The notes under the pieces: model-generated | The model's database searches: none | Told to the model about the DNA's origin: nothing | What the model saw: the letters and a program-made list of their open reading frames with translations, nothing else | Origin: JAWAAW01 sp964353335 | GTDB lineage: Archaea > Nanobdellota > Nanobdellia > Woesearchaeales > ARS49 | Length of the DNA stretch: 18,053 nt | NCBI GenBank assembly: GCA_964353335.1 | Contig: CAYGVI010000007.1 | Span: forward strand, 1-18,053 | Direction: 5' to 3' | Translations under genes and position numbers: made by a program | Shown here: positions 5,652-12,908 of the stretch, piece after piece | Numbering within the stretch: the first letter of the stretch is position 1 | Layout: each line of letters begins with the position of its first letter

Positions 5652-8174
5652 ATGGTATCGTGGTATACGCCGACAATCAGCAGGTTCTCAGACCCGACAA
5701 AGCACGCAAGAATCCTTTACACGCTCCTTCCATTGATTGCAGAAGACCCTGAATTCACTTACAGGGAAAAGCAGTTCAAAAGAATACACGCGCACACAAA
5801 AAAGTGGGCAAAAGGACAGATTATCGCAGGAGTAAAGGGCTATAACGCGTACCACACAGAATTAAGGCACCATCTCAACAAGCTGCAGGGCAAAAAAATA
5901 ATTTTTCTTCCAGGCTCAACAATAGACAATGCGATAAGCAATCCGAAAATCCTCTGCCTTGACTATGCCTGCGAAAGAAACAGGCTCACAGAGGAAATAC
6001 TGCTGGGCATAAGGGAGCTCAAGGAAGAATACGGCTGGAACATGCACGACGATGTGCACTTCATACAGGTCTCGCCGGTTGTGCTTCCATTCCACGCAAC
6101 ACCTGACAATCGGCTTGTACACTCGCTGGAAGTGTCGGAAACCGCGAAGGTTTCCGAGCATGCTCAAGAACCGTCCGCGGTTCTTGACAATGATGCAAGC
6201 GTAATGGGCTCTGCAAACCTTGGCATGATGCTTGGAAACACAACAAGGGATTTGCTTAATGACAAGTTCACAGAAGGAATACTCCAGTACTCGCTTGGAA
6301 TTTTTGAAAGCGAAACAGCAAAAGAGGCACAGGGAAAAGGCATAGCCAAAAAAATAGACAAAATAAGGCGCGGAAAGCGCGTGTACAGGAAAGACCTTGA
6401 TGACCTTATCAGATTGTTCGGCAAGGATGAAAACCTCGCAGAAGTCACAAAAGACAACATTGACGCTCTCCTGTCAAAATCCTGCGCTTACAACCAGCAG
6501 TTAATGGCAGCAGCATACGCAACAGTCTGCAAGGAAGCGGGAATACAGCAGATACTCTTCTATGGGCCAAGGACATCTGTTGAGCTGAACATACTGAAAA
6601 ACACTGCAAAAATCCTGAGCCTGCCAATAGACTCCTGGGGAGACCCAACTGCAAAGGAAAAGCAGCACAAGGGAAAAGGCGCAATGAAAAATGCAGGAAT
6701 GTCACTTCTCAGCGCAGCAGACTACAAGGCAATAAAGCGGCTGAAAGGAAGGCTGTATTACTGGTTTGAGCAAAAGCTTGGCAAAGAGCCTGAACAAATA
6801 GGCACAATTGCTCCTTTCAGGCAGCACATTCCTGAATCATCACTGCCAAAACCATGCCCTGCACTGCCATTTTACAGGTGCCCGAACGCAGGAAACAAGC
6901 TTGACGAACAGGAAACTGGGGCGCAGGAAGTCAGGCGCTGTGTGTGTGACTTTGCGAGAAACAAATTCACGATTGACGACGTGGCACAAATGCTGGAAGC
7001 AAAGCAAAAGTGCAGTGACCCGATAGCAACAGCAAAATTATTTGAAGAATTGCAGTTCAAAAGAGTGAAATGCATCACTGAAAAAGGAAACCAGTACACT
7101 GCAAACGAGCTGGAAATACTTGCGGCAGACATGCGCGACCAGGGATGGACATTCACAGACATAACAGAAGACCTCAGGTTATTGTCAGAAAAAGACGCTT
7201 TTATCTCAATGCTCAGCAAAAAAGGGGTTTTCAGGACAAGAAGCTGGCAGAAATTCCTAGGAGACCAAAGGACTTACGAAAGACTGGAAATAAGCAGGCC
7301 TTCATACAAAATAGAGCCGTTAATTGTCCAGCAAAGGCATCCTGAATACTGGTCAACCCGCCCATCTGAGTTCTCAAGCAGGTGCTACATCGCGAGAATG
7401 CTCTCAAAAATTGACAAAGACAAGCTGCCTGAGCAAATACTGAACCACATCTGGTCTGTGGCAGGAACAGCAAGGCACAAACTCGCATTGTGGAAGCCCT
7501 GGGCAGACTACCAAGGAAGAAAAGACCCTCCTGTATGGGACTTTACAGAGCGGGAATTATTCGCAACATTCACAAATGACGAGCCAGAAGGCGACGAACT
7601 TACTAACATCAATGTTTTCGGACACGCAGACGCTCTCGCAGTCCTGAAAAACGGCAGCAGATGCGATGACATACCAATTATTTTCGACTACAAGCGCTCG
7701 CCAAATGAAAAGCCATCTTACACAGTGCAGGAAATGCTCTACAAGTGCGGGTGCGAGGAATCATCACAAAGGCCTTTTGAAAAAGGAGGCATACTAGTAA
7801 TAGCAAACAGGCCGCACTTTGCAGACCCTGACGAGAGAAAATTCCCCGTATATCACATTGTCTACTGCGGAAAAGATGGCGAACACACAATAGAATTCAC
7901 TGACCGCAACCCGTTCCTGAAAAAAGACGTGCCAGTGAAGGGCCTGAAAAACCTGATACTGAGAAACTACAAAATACAGCACCAGATGCTTGACCCAAAA
8001 GTATATTTGCAAGTCAGGGAAAACGAGTGCAGCCCGGGCGGAACATGCTTTGAGGAAAAAAAGCCAGGAGTATGCAGCCACCCATTCAACCAGCAGTTAT
8101 GCAGGGTGGTCGCTGACTTAATCCAAAAAGGCGAGCCAATACAGAAATATTTCTTAGACGGAGTCAGGCTTTAG
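5652..8174 (+). CDS. large protein with C-terminal RecB/Cas4-type PD-(D/E)XK nuclease
   Basis: This is an 840-aa protein. The nuclease domain covers about 570-820 with ordered motifs: H609 (GTARH), E635, GHAD (H658, D660), FDYK (D679, K681) and QEMLY (Q693-Y697). This is the H, E, D, (D/E)xK and QxxxY set of RecB/AddB/Cas4/Dna2 nucleases. C578 upstream plus C793, C799, C808 and C817 downstream could hold a 4Fe-4S cluster, although the spacing is not the textbook Cas4 pattern. The first 400 residues match nothing I recognise. Residues about 400-435 have four further cysteines (C402, C410, C430, C432), and residues 440-515 look like helix-turn-helix segments. No helicase Walker motifs are visible. 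It is divergent from the PolB homologue and convergent with the CoiA-like gene (stops overlap). The probable role is DNA end processing in repair or defence (inference). Confidence 0.78.
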   Translation: MVSWYTPTISRFSDPTKHARILYTLLPLIAEDPEFTYREKQFKRIHAHTKKWAKGQIIAGVKGYNAYHTELRHHLNKLQGKKIIFLPGSTIDNAISNPKILCLDYACERNRLTEEILLGIRELKEEYGWNMHDDVHFIQVSPVVLPFHATPDNRLVHSLEVSETAKVSEHAQEPSAVLDNDASVMGSANLGMMLGNTTRDLLNDKFTEGILQYSLGIFESETAKEAQGKGIAKKIDKIRRGKRVYRKDLDDLIRLFGKDENLAEVTKDNIDALLSKSCAYNQQLMAAAYATVCKEAGIQQILFYGPRTSVELNILKNTAKILSLPIDSWGDPTAKEKQHKGKGAMKNAGMSLLSAADYKAIKRLKGRLYYWFEQKLGKEPEQIGTIAPFRQHIPESSLPKPCPALPFYRCPNAGNKLDEQETGAQEVRRCVCDFARNKFTIDDVAQMLEAKQKCSDPIATAKLFEELQFKRVKCITEKGNQYTANELEILAADMRDQGWTFTDITEDLRLLSEKDAFISMLSKKGVFRTRSWQKFLGDQRTYERLEISRPSYKIEPLIVQQRHPEYWSTRPSEFSSRCYIARMLSKIDKDKLPEQILNHIWSVAGTARHKLALWKPWADYQGRKDPPVWDFTERELFATFTNDEPEGDELTNINVFGHADALAVLKNGSRCDDIPIIFDYKRSPNEKPSYTVQEMLYKCGCEESSQRPFEKGGILVIANRPHFADPDERKFPVYHIVYCGKDGEHTIEFTDRNPFLKKDVPVKGLKNLILRNYKIQHQMLDPKVYLQVRENECSPGGTCFEEKKPGVCSHPFNQQLCRVVADLIQKGEPIQKYFLDGVRL

Positions 8175-9178
8175 CGGATGTCAGGGACTTCATTCCATGC
8201 CTTATCCATGAGCTTGGCAAGGCGCTTGGCAAGAATGTCATTATCATCTGCTTTTTCCAGCATGATTCCAAGGGACTCGCCGTGCTCTACAACTTTGTTC
8301 GCGTCCTTTGCGTCTATAGCCTGCTTTAATTCATACATCTTGTTGAGCACAGGGACTTTTGAGTCGTCAATCGGATAAATCCCAACAGTGCGTTTAGCAG
8401 CAGGGCCTTCACCGAACCTCGTGAAAACAGGGATGAATTTTCTCGAGCTGGAAATTATCTTCGGCACTTTTATTGTCTCGTATTCTGTTTCGCCGGCAAC
8501 CCACTCCCCGGTGCGGTGGTCATACTTCTGGTCATCAACAAAATTCTTGAATTTGGCAGAGGCGAACTCAAACTTGTCGTGGTCATAATACAAAAGCTCG
8601 TTAAGCTTTTTGTACATTGCGAGCTCATTGCCTGAAATTTTCTTGAGCCCTGCCCTGTCCTCGTGCCTTGGGTTTGAATAATCGCGGAAATACTGGCCGT
8701 TCGGGTTTGAATAGCCGTGTGCAGAGAGCAGAAGCATTGTGAACAATCCCTGCGAGGACAAATGCCTGAGCATGTCGTCAAATTCTTTTGCCTTGAATGC
8801 CCCTGTTTCAATGCGGACAACAGCCTCCTTGTCCACTATCTTGTCCTTGATTGACATCTCTGCGTAATGCTCTTGGCCCCTGCTGTCTGTGTAGAATTTG
8901 TCAAAAGAGAGCTCGTAGCAGTTAAGGCCGTCAAATGCGTCCTTCAAAGCATGGGCAATGTTGCTGCACTGCCAGTCATTTTGCTTTACAGGATGGCTTG
9001 CGTCAGCAGGGTGCCTGAAGTGCTCTGTCACAATGTGCTGCAGGGAGCGGGTATGCTCAATTACATGGCTCACTGGCAAGCCGCACTTGGGGTGCGGACA
9101 GGTATAAGTCCTTGATTTGGGGTTTGGAACAGCCCCAGAAATGTACTGCTTTCCGTCACTGCCATTTGCGCTTAGCAT
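8171..9178 (-). CDS. CoiA-like zinc-binding nuclease-fold protein
   Basis: This is a 335-aa protein. The N-terminus has C27-P-H-P-K-C32 followed by HFRH (H53, H56), the CP.C...V...HF.H layout of CoiA-type proteins. A core segment with K111-D112 and RIETG (E124) follows, at the place where CoiA has D...IE(x)Q of its PD-(D/E)XK-like fold; Gly replaces the usual Gln. The C-terminal half (residues about 190-335) is unrecognised and largely helical. CoiA is linked to DNA uptake and recombination in bacteria; the role in an archaeon is unknown. A TATA box about 25 nt upstream supports the ATG. The stop overlaps that of the Cas4-like nuclease (TTAG). Assignment is by motif only. Confidence 0.55.
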   Translation of the reverse strand: MLSANGSDGKQYISGAVPNPKSRTYTCPHPKCGLPVSHVIEHTRSLQHIVTEHFRHPADASHPVKQNDWQCSNIAHALKDAFDGLNCYELSFDKFYTDSRGQEHYAEMSIKDKIVDKEAVVRIETGAFKAKEFDDMLRHLSSQGLFTMLLLSAHGYSNPNGQYFRDYSNPRHEDRAGLKKISGNELAMYKKLNELLYYDHDKFEFASAKFKNFVDDQKYDHRTGEWVAGETEYETIKVPKIISSSRKFIPVFTRFGEGPAAKRTVGIYPIDDSKVPVLNKMYELKQAIDAKDANKVVEHGESLGIMLEKADDNDILAKRLAKLMDKAWNEVPDIR

Positions 9179-9199
9179 AGAGGATAAGTGATTTCATGG

Positions 9200-9207
9200 T
9201 ATATAAA
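9200..9207 (-). promoter_or_regulatory. TATA box of the CoiA-like gene
   Basis: The minus strand reads TTTATATA, centred about 25 nt before the ATG at 9178, implying a leaderless transcript independent of the 200-aa gene upstream. Confidence 0.6.
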
Positions 9208-9236
9208 TCTTTCGGTTTGTAGCTACTCTTCAGTAA

Positions 9237-9839
9237 CTACTCTGAAAGCGCTATTTCGCGGCTCATAAGCCTTTCGTAGAACCTTCTTATCTTCTCAAGC
9301 GCTGACTCAGGAGTTGAATAGCCGTAAGCGTTCGCAACAGCAATAAGGTCAAGCGTGGATAATTTATTTTTTCTGAGAGCAGCAGGAATTGGAGCGCCGA
9401 CAGCAGGCATTATGTTGCTTCCTGTGAAAATCTGGTCAAGAAGCGCCTTGTCAATATCCTCCACTGCCATCTGCTGCGGAAGCATGTAAACCGTGTTTCC
9501 AATTGGCCGATCAGGTTCGAATTGTATGCCGTACTCCATCACTTTTTGCTTTGCTGTTTCCAGCCTCTGGCCAGCCAGCCTTGTTGCGATGTCATTGTTC
9601 CCATAGCGCACGTGGTTTGTCTCAACGCGCCTTATGCTTCCCCTTGCCGTGTCAGAATCAGCGAAGAATTCGAGCTCAACTACAGTATCCACAACACTGC
9701 GGTCAATCTGCGCATGAGTCGGCTTTGAGTAAAAGAGGTGTACTGCAACATTAAACGCAAAGACATCAATGCGCTGCTTCGTCAGGTCATTAAGCTTAGC
9801 ATCAAACTGCCTGCTGTACGCCGAGCCAGTATTGCCCAT
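9237..9839 (-). CDS. hypothetical protein, 200 aa
   Basis: No family is recognised. The product is soluble, without a signal peptide or Cys. The central part (residues about 45-75) is strand-like with acidic residues (DTVVELEFFADSD). The C-terminal third is helical, with SALEKIRRFYERLMSREIALSE. A TATA-like element about 26 nt upstream supports the ATG at 9839. It is co-oriented with the CoiA-like gene but separated by 58 nt and that gene's own promoter. Its place at the edge of the nuclease island makes it a candidate accessory subunit (inference only). Confidence 0.65.
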   Translation of the reverse strand: MGNTGSAYSRQFDAKLNDLTKQRIDVFAFNVAVHLFYSKPTHAQIDRSVVDTVVELEFFADSDTARGSIRRVETNHVRYGNNDIATRLAGQRLETAKQKVMEYGIQFEPDRPIGNTVYMLPQQMAVEDIDKALLDQIFTGSNIMPAVGAPIPAALRKNKLSTLDLIAVANAYGYSTPESALEKIRRFYERLMSREIALSE

Positions 9840-10020
9840 AGTCAGGGTAAGCAGGGCGCAATATTAAAAGATTACTGAAAAAAGCCCGCATTAAACAACG
9901 ACTCCAATAAGCTCGCTATCGCTCGCATAAAGACACTCGCTGCGAATTCGGCTCATCGTTTCGCTCCACCGCGGTTCCGCTCACTCTTCGCCTCATTCAG
10001 CAGCTCGGAATAAATAAAGA

Positions 10021-10090
10021 AAAAGAACTTCCATTATCGTTGGTATCTGCGACTGTAAGGAGCCGTTACTTGTAGTCGTAGTTTAACGCA
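10021..10090 (+). repeat. 70-nt direct repeat, copy 1
   Basis: The copy is 65/70 identical to 14828-14896 and in the same orientation. It contains a potential hairpin: CGACT...AGTCG enclosing GTAA...TTAC. It lies upstream of the DsbA-like gene; the partner copy lies downstream of S8e. Confidence 0.8.
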
Positions 10091-10130
10091 GTCGTTTAGC
10101 AGCCGTTTAATGAAGTCCTTTTTCACAAAC

Positions 10131-10138
10131 TTTATATA
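10131..10138 (+). promoter_or_regulatory. TATA box and Shine-Dalgarno of the first DsbA-like gene
   Basis: TTTATATA predicts a transcription start near 10160. GGGGTGA at 10172-10178 precedes the ATG at 10187 by 8 nt and decides that start over the earlier in-frame ATG at 10157. The same GGGGTGA motif precedes the Lsm gene. Confidence 0.65.
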
Positions 10139-10186
10139 CTGCCATTAAGGTTTTAAGTGCATAATCGTGTTGGGGTGACAAACAAA

Positions 10187-10816
10187 ATGATGAACTCAAA
10201 GATTTTAACAGCAGTATTGGTAGTCGCGGTCATAATCGCAAGCTTCTGGCTCGGTACAGTGTGGCAGGGTCCGGCAGCGCCATCAGGAAAGCCCGCAGCA
10301 GGAGTTTCTGTCGCAGGCTCAGAGCCATTCCTCGGCGGAGAGGATGCAAAGCTTACAATACTTGAATACTCTGACTTCCAGTGCCCGTACTGCTCGAAAG
10401 TGGTCCCAACAGTCCACCAGATAGCAGAAGCGTACGGCGACACGGTCAAGATTGTCTTCAGGAACTTCCCATTGAGCTTCCACCAGTTTGCCCAAAAGGC
10501 AGCAGAAGCATCTGAATGCGCAAACGTACAGGGCAAGTTTTGGGAGATGCACGACAAGCTTTTCGCAAACAATGGCGCCCTGACAGTCCCAGACCTGAAG
10601 TTATACGCAGGACAGCTCGGACTTGACCAGGCAAAGTTTGATGCGTGCCTTGACAACGGCGACATGGCTGCAGAAGTCACAAAGGACTTTGAGGCAGGCA
10701 CAAGCTCAGGCGTCCAGGGAACTCCGGCTTTCATAATCGGCGGAGAGCAGATCTCAGGAGCCCAGCCGTTCGATGCGTTCAAGGCAATCATCGACAAAAA
10801 GCTGGCTGAAGTCTGA
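10187..10816 (+). CDS. DsbA-family thiol oxidoreductase, membrane-anchored, CPYC
   Basis: This is a 209-aa protein. Residues 6-25 form one N-terminal membrane segment, followed by a Gly/Ala/Pro linker and a thioredoxin-fold DsbA domain from about 45. The active site is C66-P-Y-C69. The helical insert has a further Cys pair (C111, C154), and the cis-Pro loop is GTP (T179-P180). It would act outside the membrane, oxidising or isomerising disulfides in surface proteins. It is followed by a T-rich terminator and then a second DsbA paralogue. The start at 10187 is chosen from the Shine-Dalgarno; a second ATG follows immediately. Confidence 0.9.
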   Translation: MMNSKILTAVLVVAVIIASFWLGTVWQGPAAPSGKPAAGVSVAGSEPFLGGEDAKLTILEYSDFQCPYCSKVVPTVHQIAEAYGDTVKIVFRNFPLSFHQFAQKAAEASECANVQGKFWEMHDKLFANNGALTVPDLKLYAGQLGLDQAKFDACLDNGDMAAEVTKDFEAGTSSGVQGTPAFIIGGEQISGAQPFDAFKAIIDKKLAEV

Positions 10817-10826
10817 ACATGATTTG

Positions 10827-10856
10827 TATTTTTGCTTTTTTTGTTTTTGCTTTTTT
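10827..10856 (+). terminator. T-rich terminator after the first DsbA-like gene
   Basis: Several runs of 5-7 T separated by single G or GC begin 11 nt after the stop codon. This is the archaeal oligo-T type of terminator and suggests the second DsbA gene is transcribed separately. Confidence 0.65.
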
Positions 10857-10958
10857 AGCCATATTCTCAGCTACATACAGGCCTCTGGCAAAGGAGGCAT
10901 TTGAGTGTGTTTTCAGGAGAATCACTTTACGCCCGTGCGACACTGCATTGGACCAGAG

Positions 10959-10966
10959 GATAAAAG
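10959..10966 (+). promoter_or_regulatory. TATA box of the second DsbA-like gene
   Basis: GATAAAAG is centred about 24 nt before the ATG at 10987. It supports that start rather than the upstream in-frame ATG at 10819, whose extra codons run through the T-rich terminator. Confidence 0.55.
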
Positions 10967-10986
10967 CGCACATCATCGGAAAAATA

Positions 10987-11742
10987 ATGAAGCACAGCCA
11001 CAGGCTTGCGAAATTCACCTTCCGTTATTTCGAAGTTCTCTCCTGGATTCTCGTAATCCTGACAATAGCGAGCTTCGCATACACTGCCTACGGCGGATAT
11101 AATTACTACCGCTATGGCAACTGCTACGGGCCTGAGTCAACAGCATTCTGCCCGTTCGGAGCATTTGACGAGACAACATCAGGAGTCAAATCAGAATACA
11201 CAGGGCCTTTCATCGCGCCAACAGCAGACGATGACCCGAGCATAGGGCCTGCTGACGCCAAAGTCACAATCATAGAATTCGGCTGCTACATGTGCCCGTA
11301 CACGCAGGAAGCAGAGCCCGCAATCAAGCAGGTTTTGAAAAAATATGAGGGCAAAGTGCAGTTTGTCTACCGCGACTTCCCTGTTGGAGCATTGCACGCA
11401 GGCGCAGACCTTCATGCAGAGGCTGCCAACTGCGCAGGAGACCAGGGCAAATACTGGGAGTACCACGACAAGCTCTTTGAAACAGGAGCAACCTGCGGTT
11501 CTTCAGAGCAAAGCATAACATACCTCAAGGGAATCGCGAAAGAACTCAGCCTCGACGAGAAAAAGTTCAGCGAATGCCTTGACACAAGAAAATACCAGGC
11601 AGAAATCCAGAAAGACTTTGAGGACGGCATAAAGGCAAAACTCACAGGAACACCCACATTCTTTATTAACAACCATACCATAGTCGGACCAAGGCCTCTC
11701 GCAGCCTTTGAAAAAGTCATTGACGAGCAGCTCGCAAAATGA
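10987..11742 (+). CDS. DsbA-family protein with shifted cysteine motif (CYMCPYT)
   Basis: This is a 251-aa protein. Residues 16-34 form an N-terminal membrane segment, followed by a short Tyr-rich region with C46 and C55. The DsbA domain runs from about 85. Aligned with the neighbouring paralogue, the expected CPYC is C103-P-Y-T106, so the resolving Cys is Thr. A new Cys three residues earlier creates C100-Y-M-C103. Other cysteines are C149, C170 and C197. The cis-Pro loop GTP (T222-P223) is kept. The protein may still use a CxxC, but with the pair displaced by one helical turn (inference). Its stop overlaps the SufS-like start by 4 nt (ATGA), so they form one operon. Confidence 0.85.
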   Translation: MKHSHRLAKFTFRYFEVLSWILVILTIASFAYTAYGGYNYYRYGNCYGPESTAFCPFGAFDETTSGVKSEYTGPFIAPTADDDPSIGPADAKVTIIEFGCYMCPYTQEAEPAIKQVLKKYEGKVQFVYRDFPVGALHAGADLHAEAANCAGDQGKYWEYHDKLFETGATCGSSEQSITYLKGIAKELSLDEKKFSECLDTRKYQAEIQKDFEDGIKAKLTGTPTFFINNHTIVGPRPLAAFEKVIDEQLAK

Positions 11743-12908
11743 ACACTGAAAAAATAAGAAAGGATTTCAGGTGCCTTGAGCAGAAGCCCAAGCCGATTTA
11801 CTTTGACAGCGCATGCCAGTCCTTGAGGCCGAATATTGTCGTCGAGAAAATGCAGGAGTACTATGACAAATACCCTGCGTGCGCCGGAAGAAGCTGGCAC
11901 GACTGGGGGCAGAAAGTCACAGAAGAAATCAAAAAAGCAAGAAGCACTGCGCAGAAATTCTTAGGGGCAAAATCAGCAGAGGAAATAATATTCACGAGAA
12001 ACACAACAGAAGGAATAAACTTAATCTCAAACTGCCTTGATTTGAAAGGAAAAAAAGTAATCATGACAGACAAAGAGCACAATTCCAATCTGCTTCCGTG
12101 GCAGAAACTGGCAAAGACCGGAGTGAAGTTTGAAACAGTTCCATTCGGCGATACAAACGCCCTTGCGAAAAAAATCAGCGGAGCAGGATTAGTTTCAATG
12201 ACAATGACTTCAAATGTCGACGGAACAAGCATCCCTGCAAAAGAAATAATTGACATCGCGCACAAAAATGGAGCGCTTGTTTTATTGGATGCAGCACAAT
12301 CAGCACCTCATCAGGAAATAAACTTGAAAAAACTTGATGTCGACTTCCTTGCGTGCTCAGGACACAAAATGCTCGGACCAAGCGGCACAGGAATTTTGTA
12401 CGGAAAGAAAGAACTGCTGCAGAAACTTCCGCCATTCCTCGTCGGCGGAGACACAGTAAAAGACACAACTTACACAACAGCAGAATTCGCACAATCACCA
12501 GAAAAATTCGAAGCAGGACTGCAAAACTACGCAGGAATCATAGGCCTTGGCGCAGCAATGGAATACTTGCAAAAAGTCGGCTTAACTGAAATCCACAAGC
12601 ACGAAACCGCATTAAACACAAAAATAACAGAAGCAATCGGCGACAAAGTCCAGCTCATAGGACCAAAAGAAGCAGAACAGCGAAGTGGAATTTTCAGCTT
12701 CAACATCAAAAACATGGACCCGCACACTGCCTCAATGCTAATCAACAAGTCCCATAATATTATGACCCGCTCAGGAATGCACTGCGTACACTCCTGGTTC
12801 CACGCAAATAAATTACCAGGCAGCTGCAGAGCATCCTTATACCTCTACAACACAGAAGAAGAATGCGATGTTTTCATTGATGCGGTGAAGAAACTTTCAA
12901 CATTCTAG
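11739..12908 (+). CDS. sufS: cysteine desulfurase, SufS-like (class V aminotransferase)
   Basis: This is a 389-aa PLP enzyme. Visible residues are EHNSNLLPW with H114, the DAAQS cofactor site (D184, Q187), SGHKMLGPSGTG with Schiff-base K210, and RSGMHC with catalytic C349. These are followed by CRASLYLYNTEEE (R364), as in group II desulfurases of the SufS/CsdA kind. It would take sulfur from cysteine to form a persulfide for Fe-S assembly or thiolation. No sufBCD genes are nearby; instead it is coupled to a DsbA-like gene. Its stop codon overlaps that of the convergent HTH gene within the palindrome CTAG. Confidence 0.88.
   Translation: MNTEKIRKDFRCLEQKPKPIYFDSACQSLRPNIVVEKMQEYYDKYPACAGRSWHDWGQKVTEEIKKARSTAQKFLGAKSAEEIIFTRNTTEGINLISNCLDLKGKKVIMTDKEHNSNLLPWQKLAKTGVKFETVPFGDTNALAKKISGAGLVSMTMTSNVDGTSIPAKEIIDIAHKNGALVLLDAAQSAPHQEINLKKLDVDFLACSGHKMLGPSGTGILYGKKELLQKLPPFLVGGDTVKDTTYTTAEFAQSPEKFEAGLQNYAGIIGLGAAMEYLQKVGLTEIHKHETALNTKITEAIGDKVQLIGPKEAEQRSGIFSFNIKNMDPHTASMLINKSHNIMTRSGMHCVHSWFHANKLPGSCRASLYLYNTEEECDVFIDAVKKLSTF

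Larger units (their letters stand above)
9840..10186. other. gene-free region before the DsbA-like gene
   Basis: The stretch holds a divergent TATA-like element for the 200-aa gene (9861-9870, CTTTTAATAT on the minus strand). It then has a GC-richer tract with repeated GCTCGC/TTCGCTC words (about 9910-9990), copy 1 of a 70-nt repeat (10021-10090), and degenerate short repeats of the GTTTAACGCA/GTCGTTTAGCA kind to about 10115. It ends with the dsbA promoter. No RNA gene is apparent. Confidence 0.55.

Noticed and set aside
5652..8174. Cas4 of a CRISPR-Cas system
   Set aside because: There is no Cas1, Cas2, effector or repeat-spacer array in the window, and the protein is about four times the length of Cas4.
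9900..10017. Possible small RNA gene in the GCTCGC-rich tract
   Set aside because: No tRNA, C/D-box or other recognisable fold was found; repeated GCTCGC words alone are not evidence.
10153..10797. 214-residue open frame on the minus strand opposite the first DsbA-like gene
   Set aside because: It is a frame shadow: the plus-strand product has clear DsbA motifs, and the minus-strand product matches nothing and has no promoter.
10819..10986. N-terminal extension of the second DsbA-like protein
   Set aside because: It reads through the T-rich terminator of the previous gene; a TATA box and the membrane segment favour the ATG at 10987.
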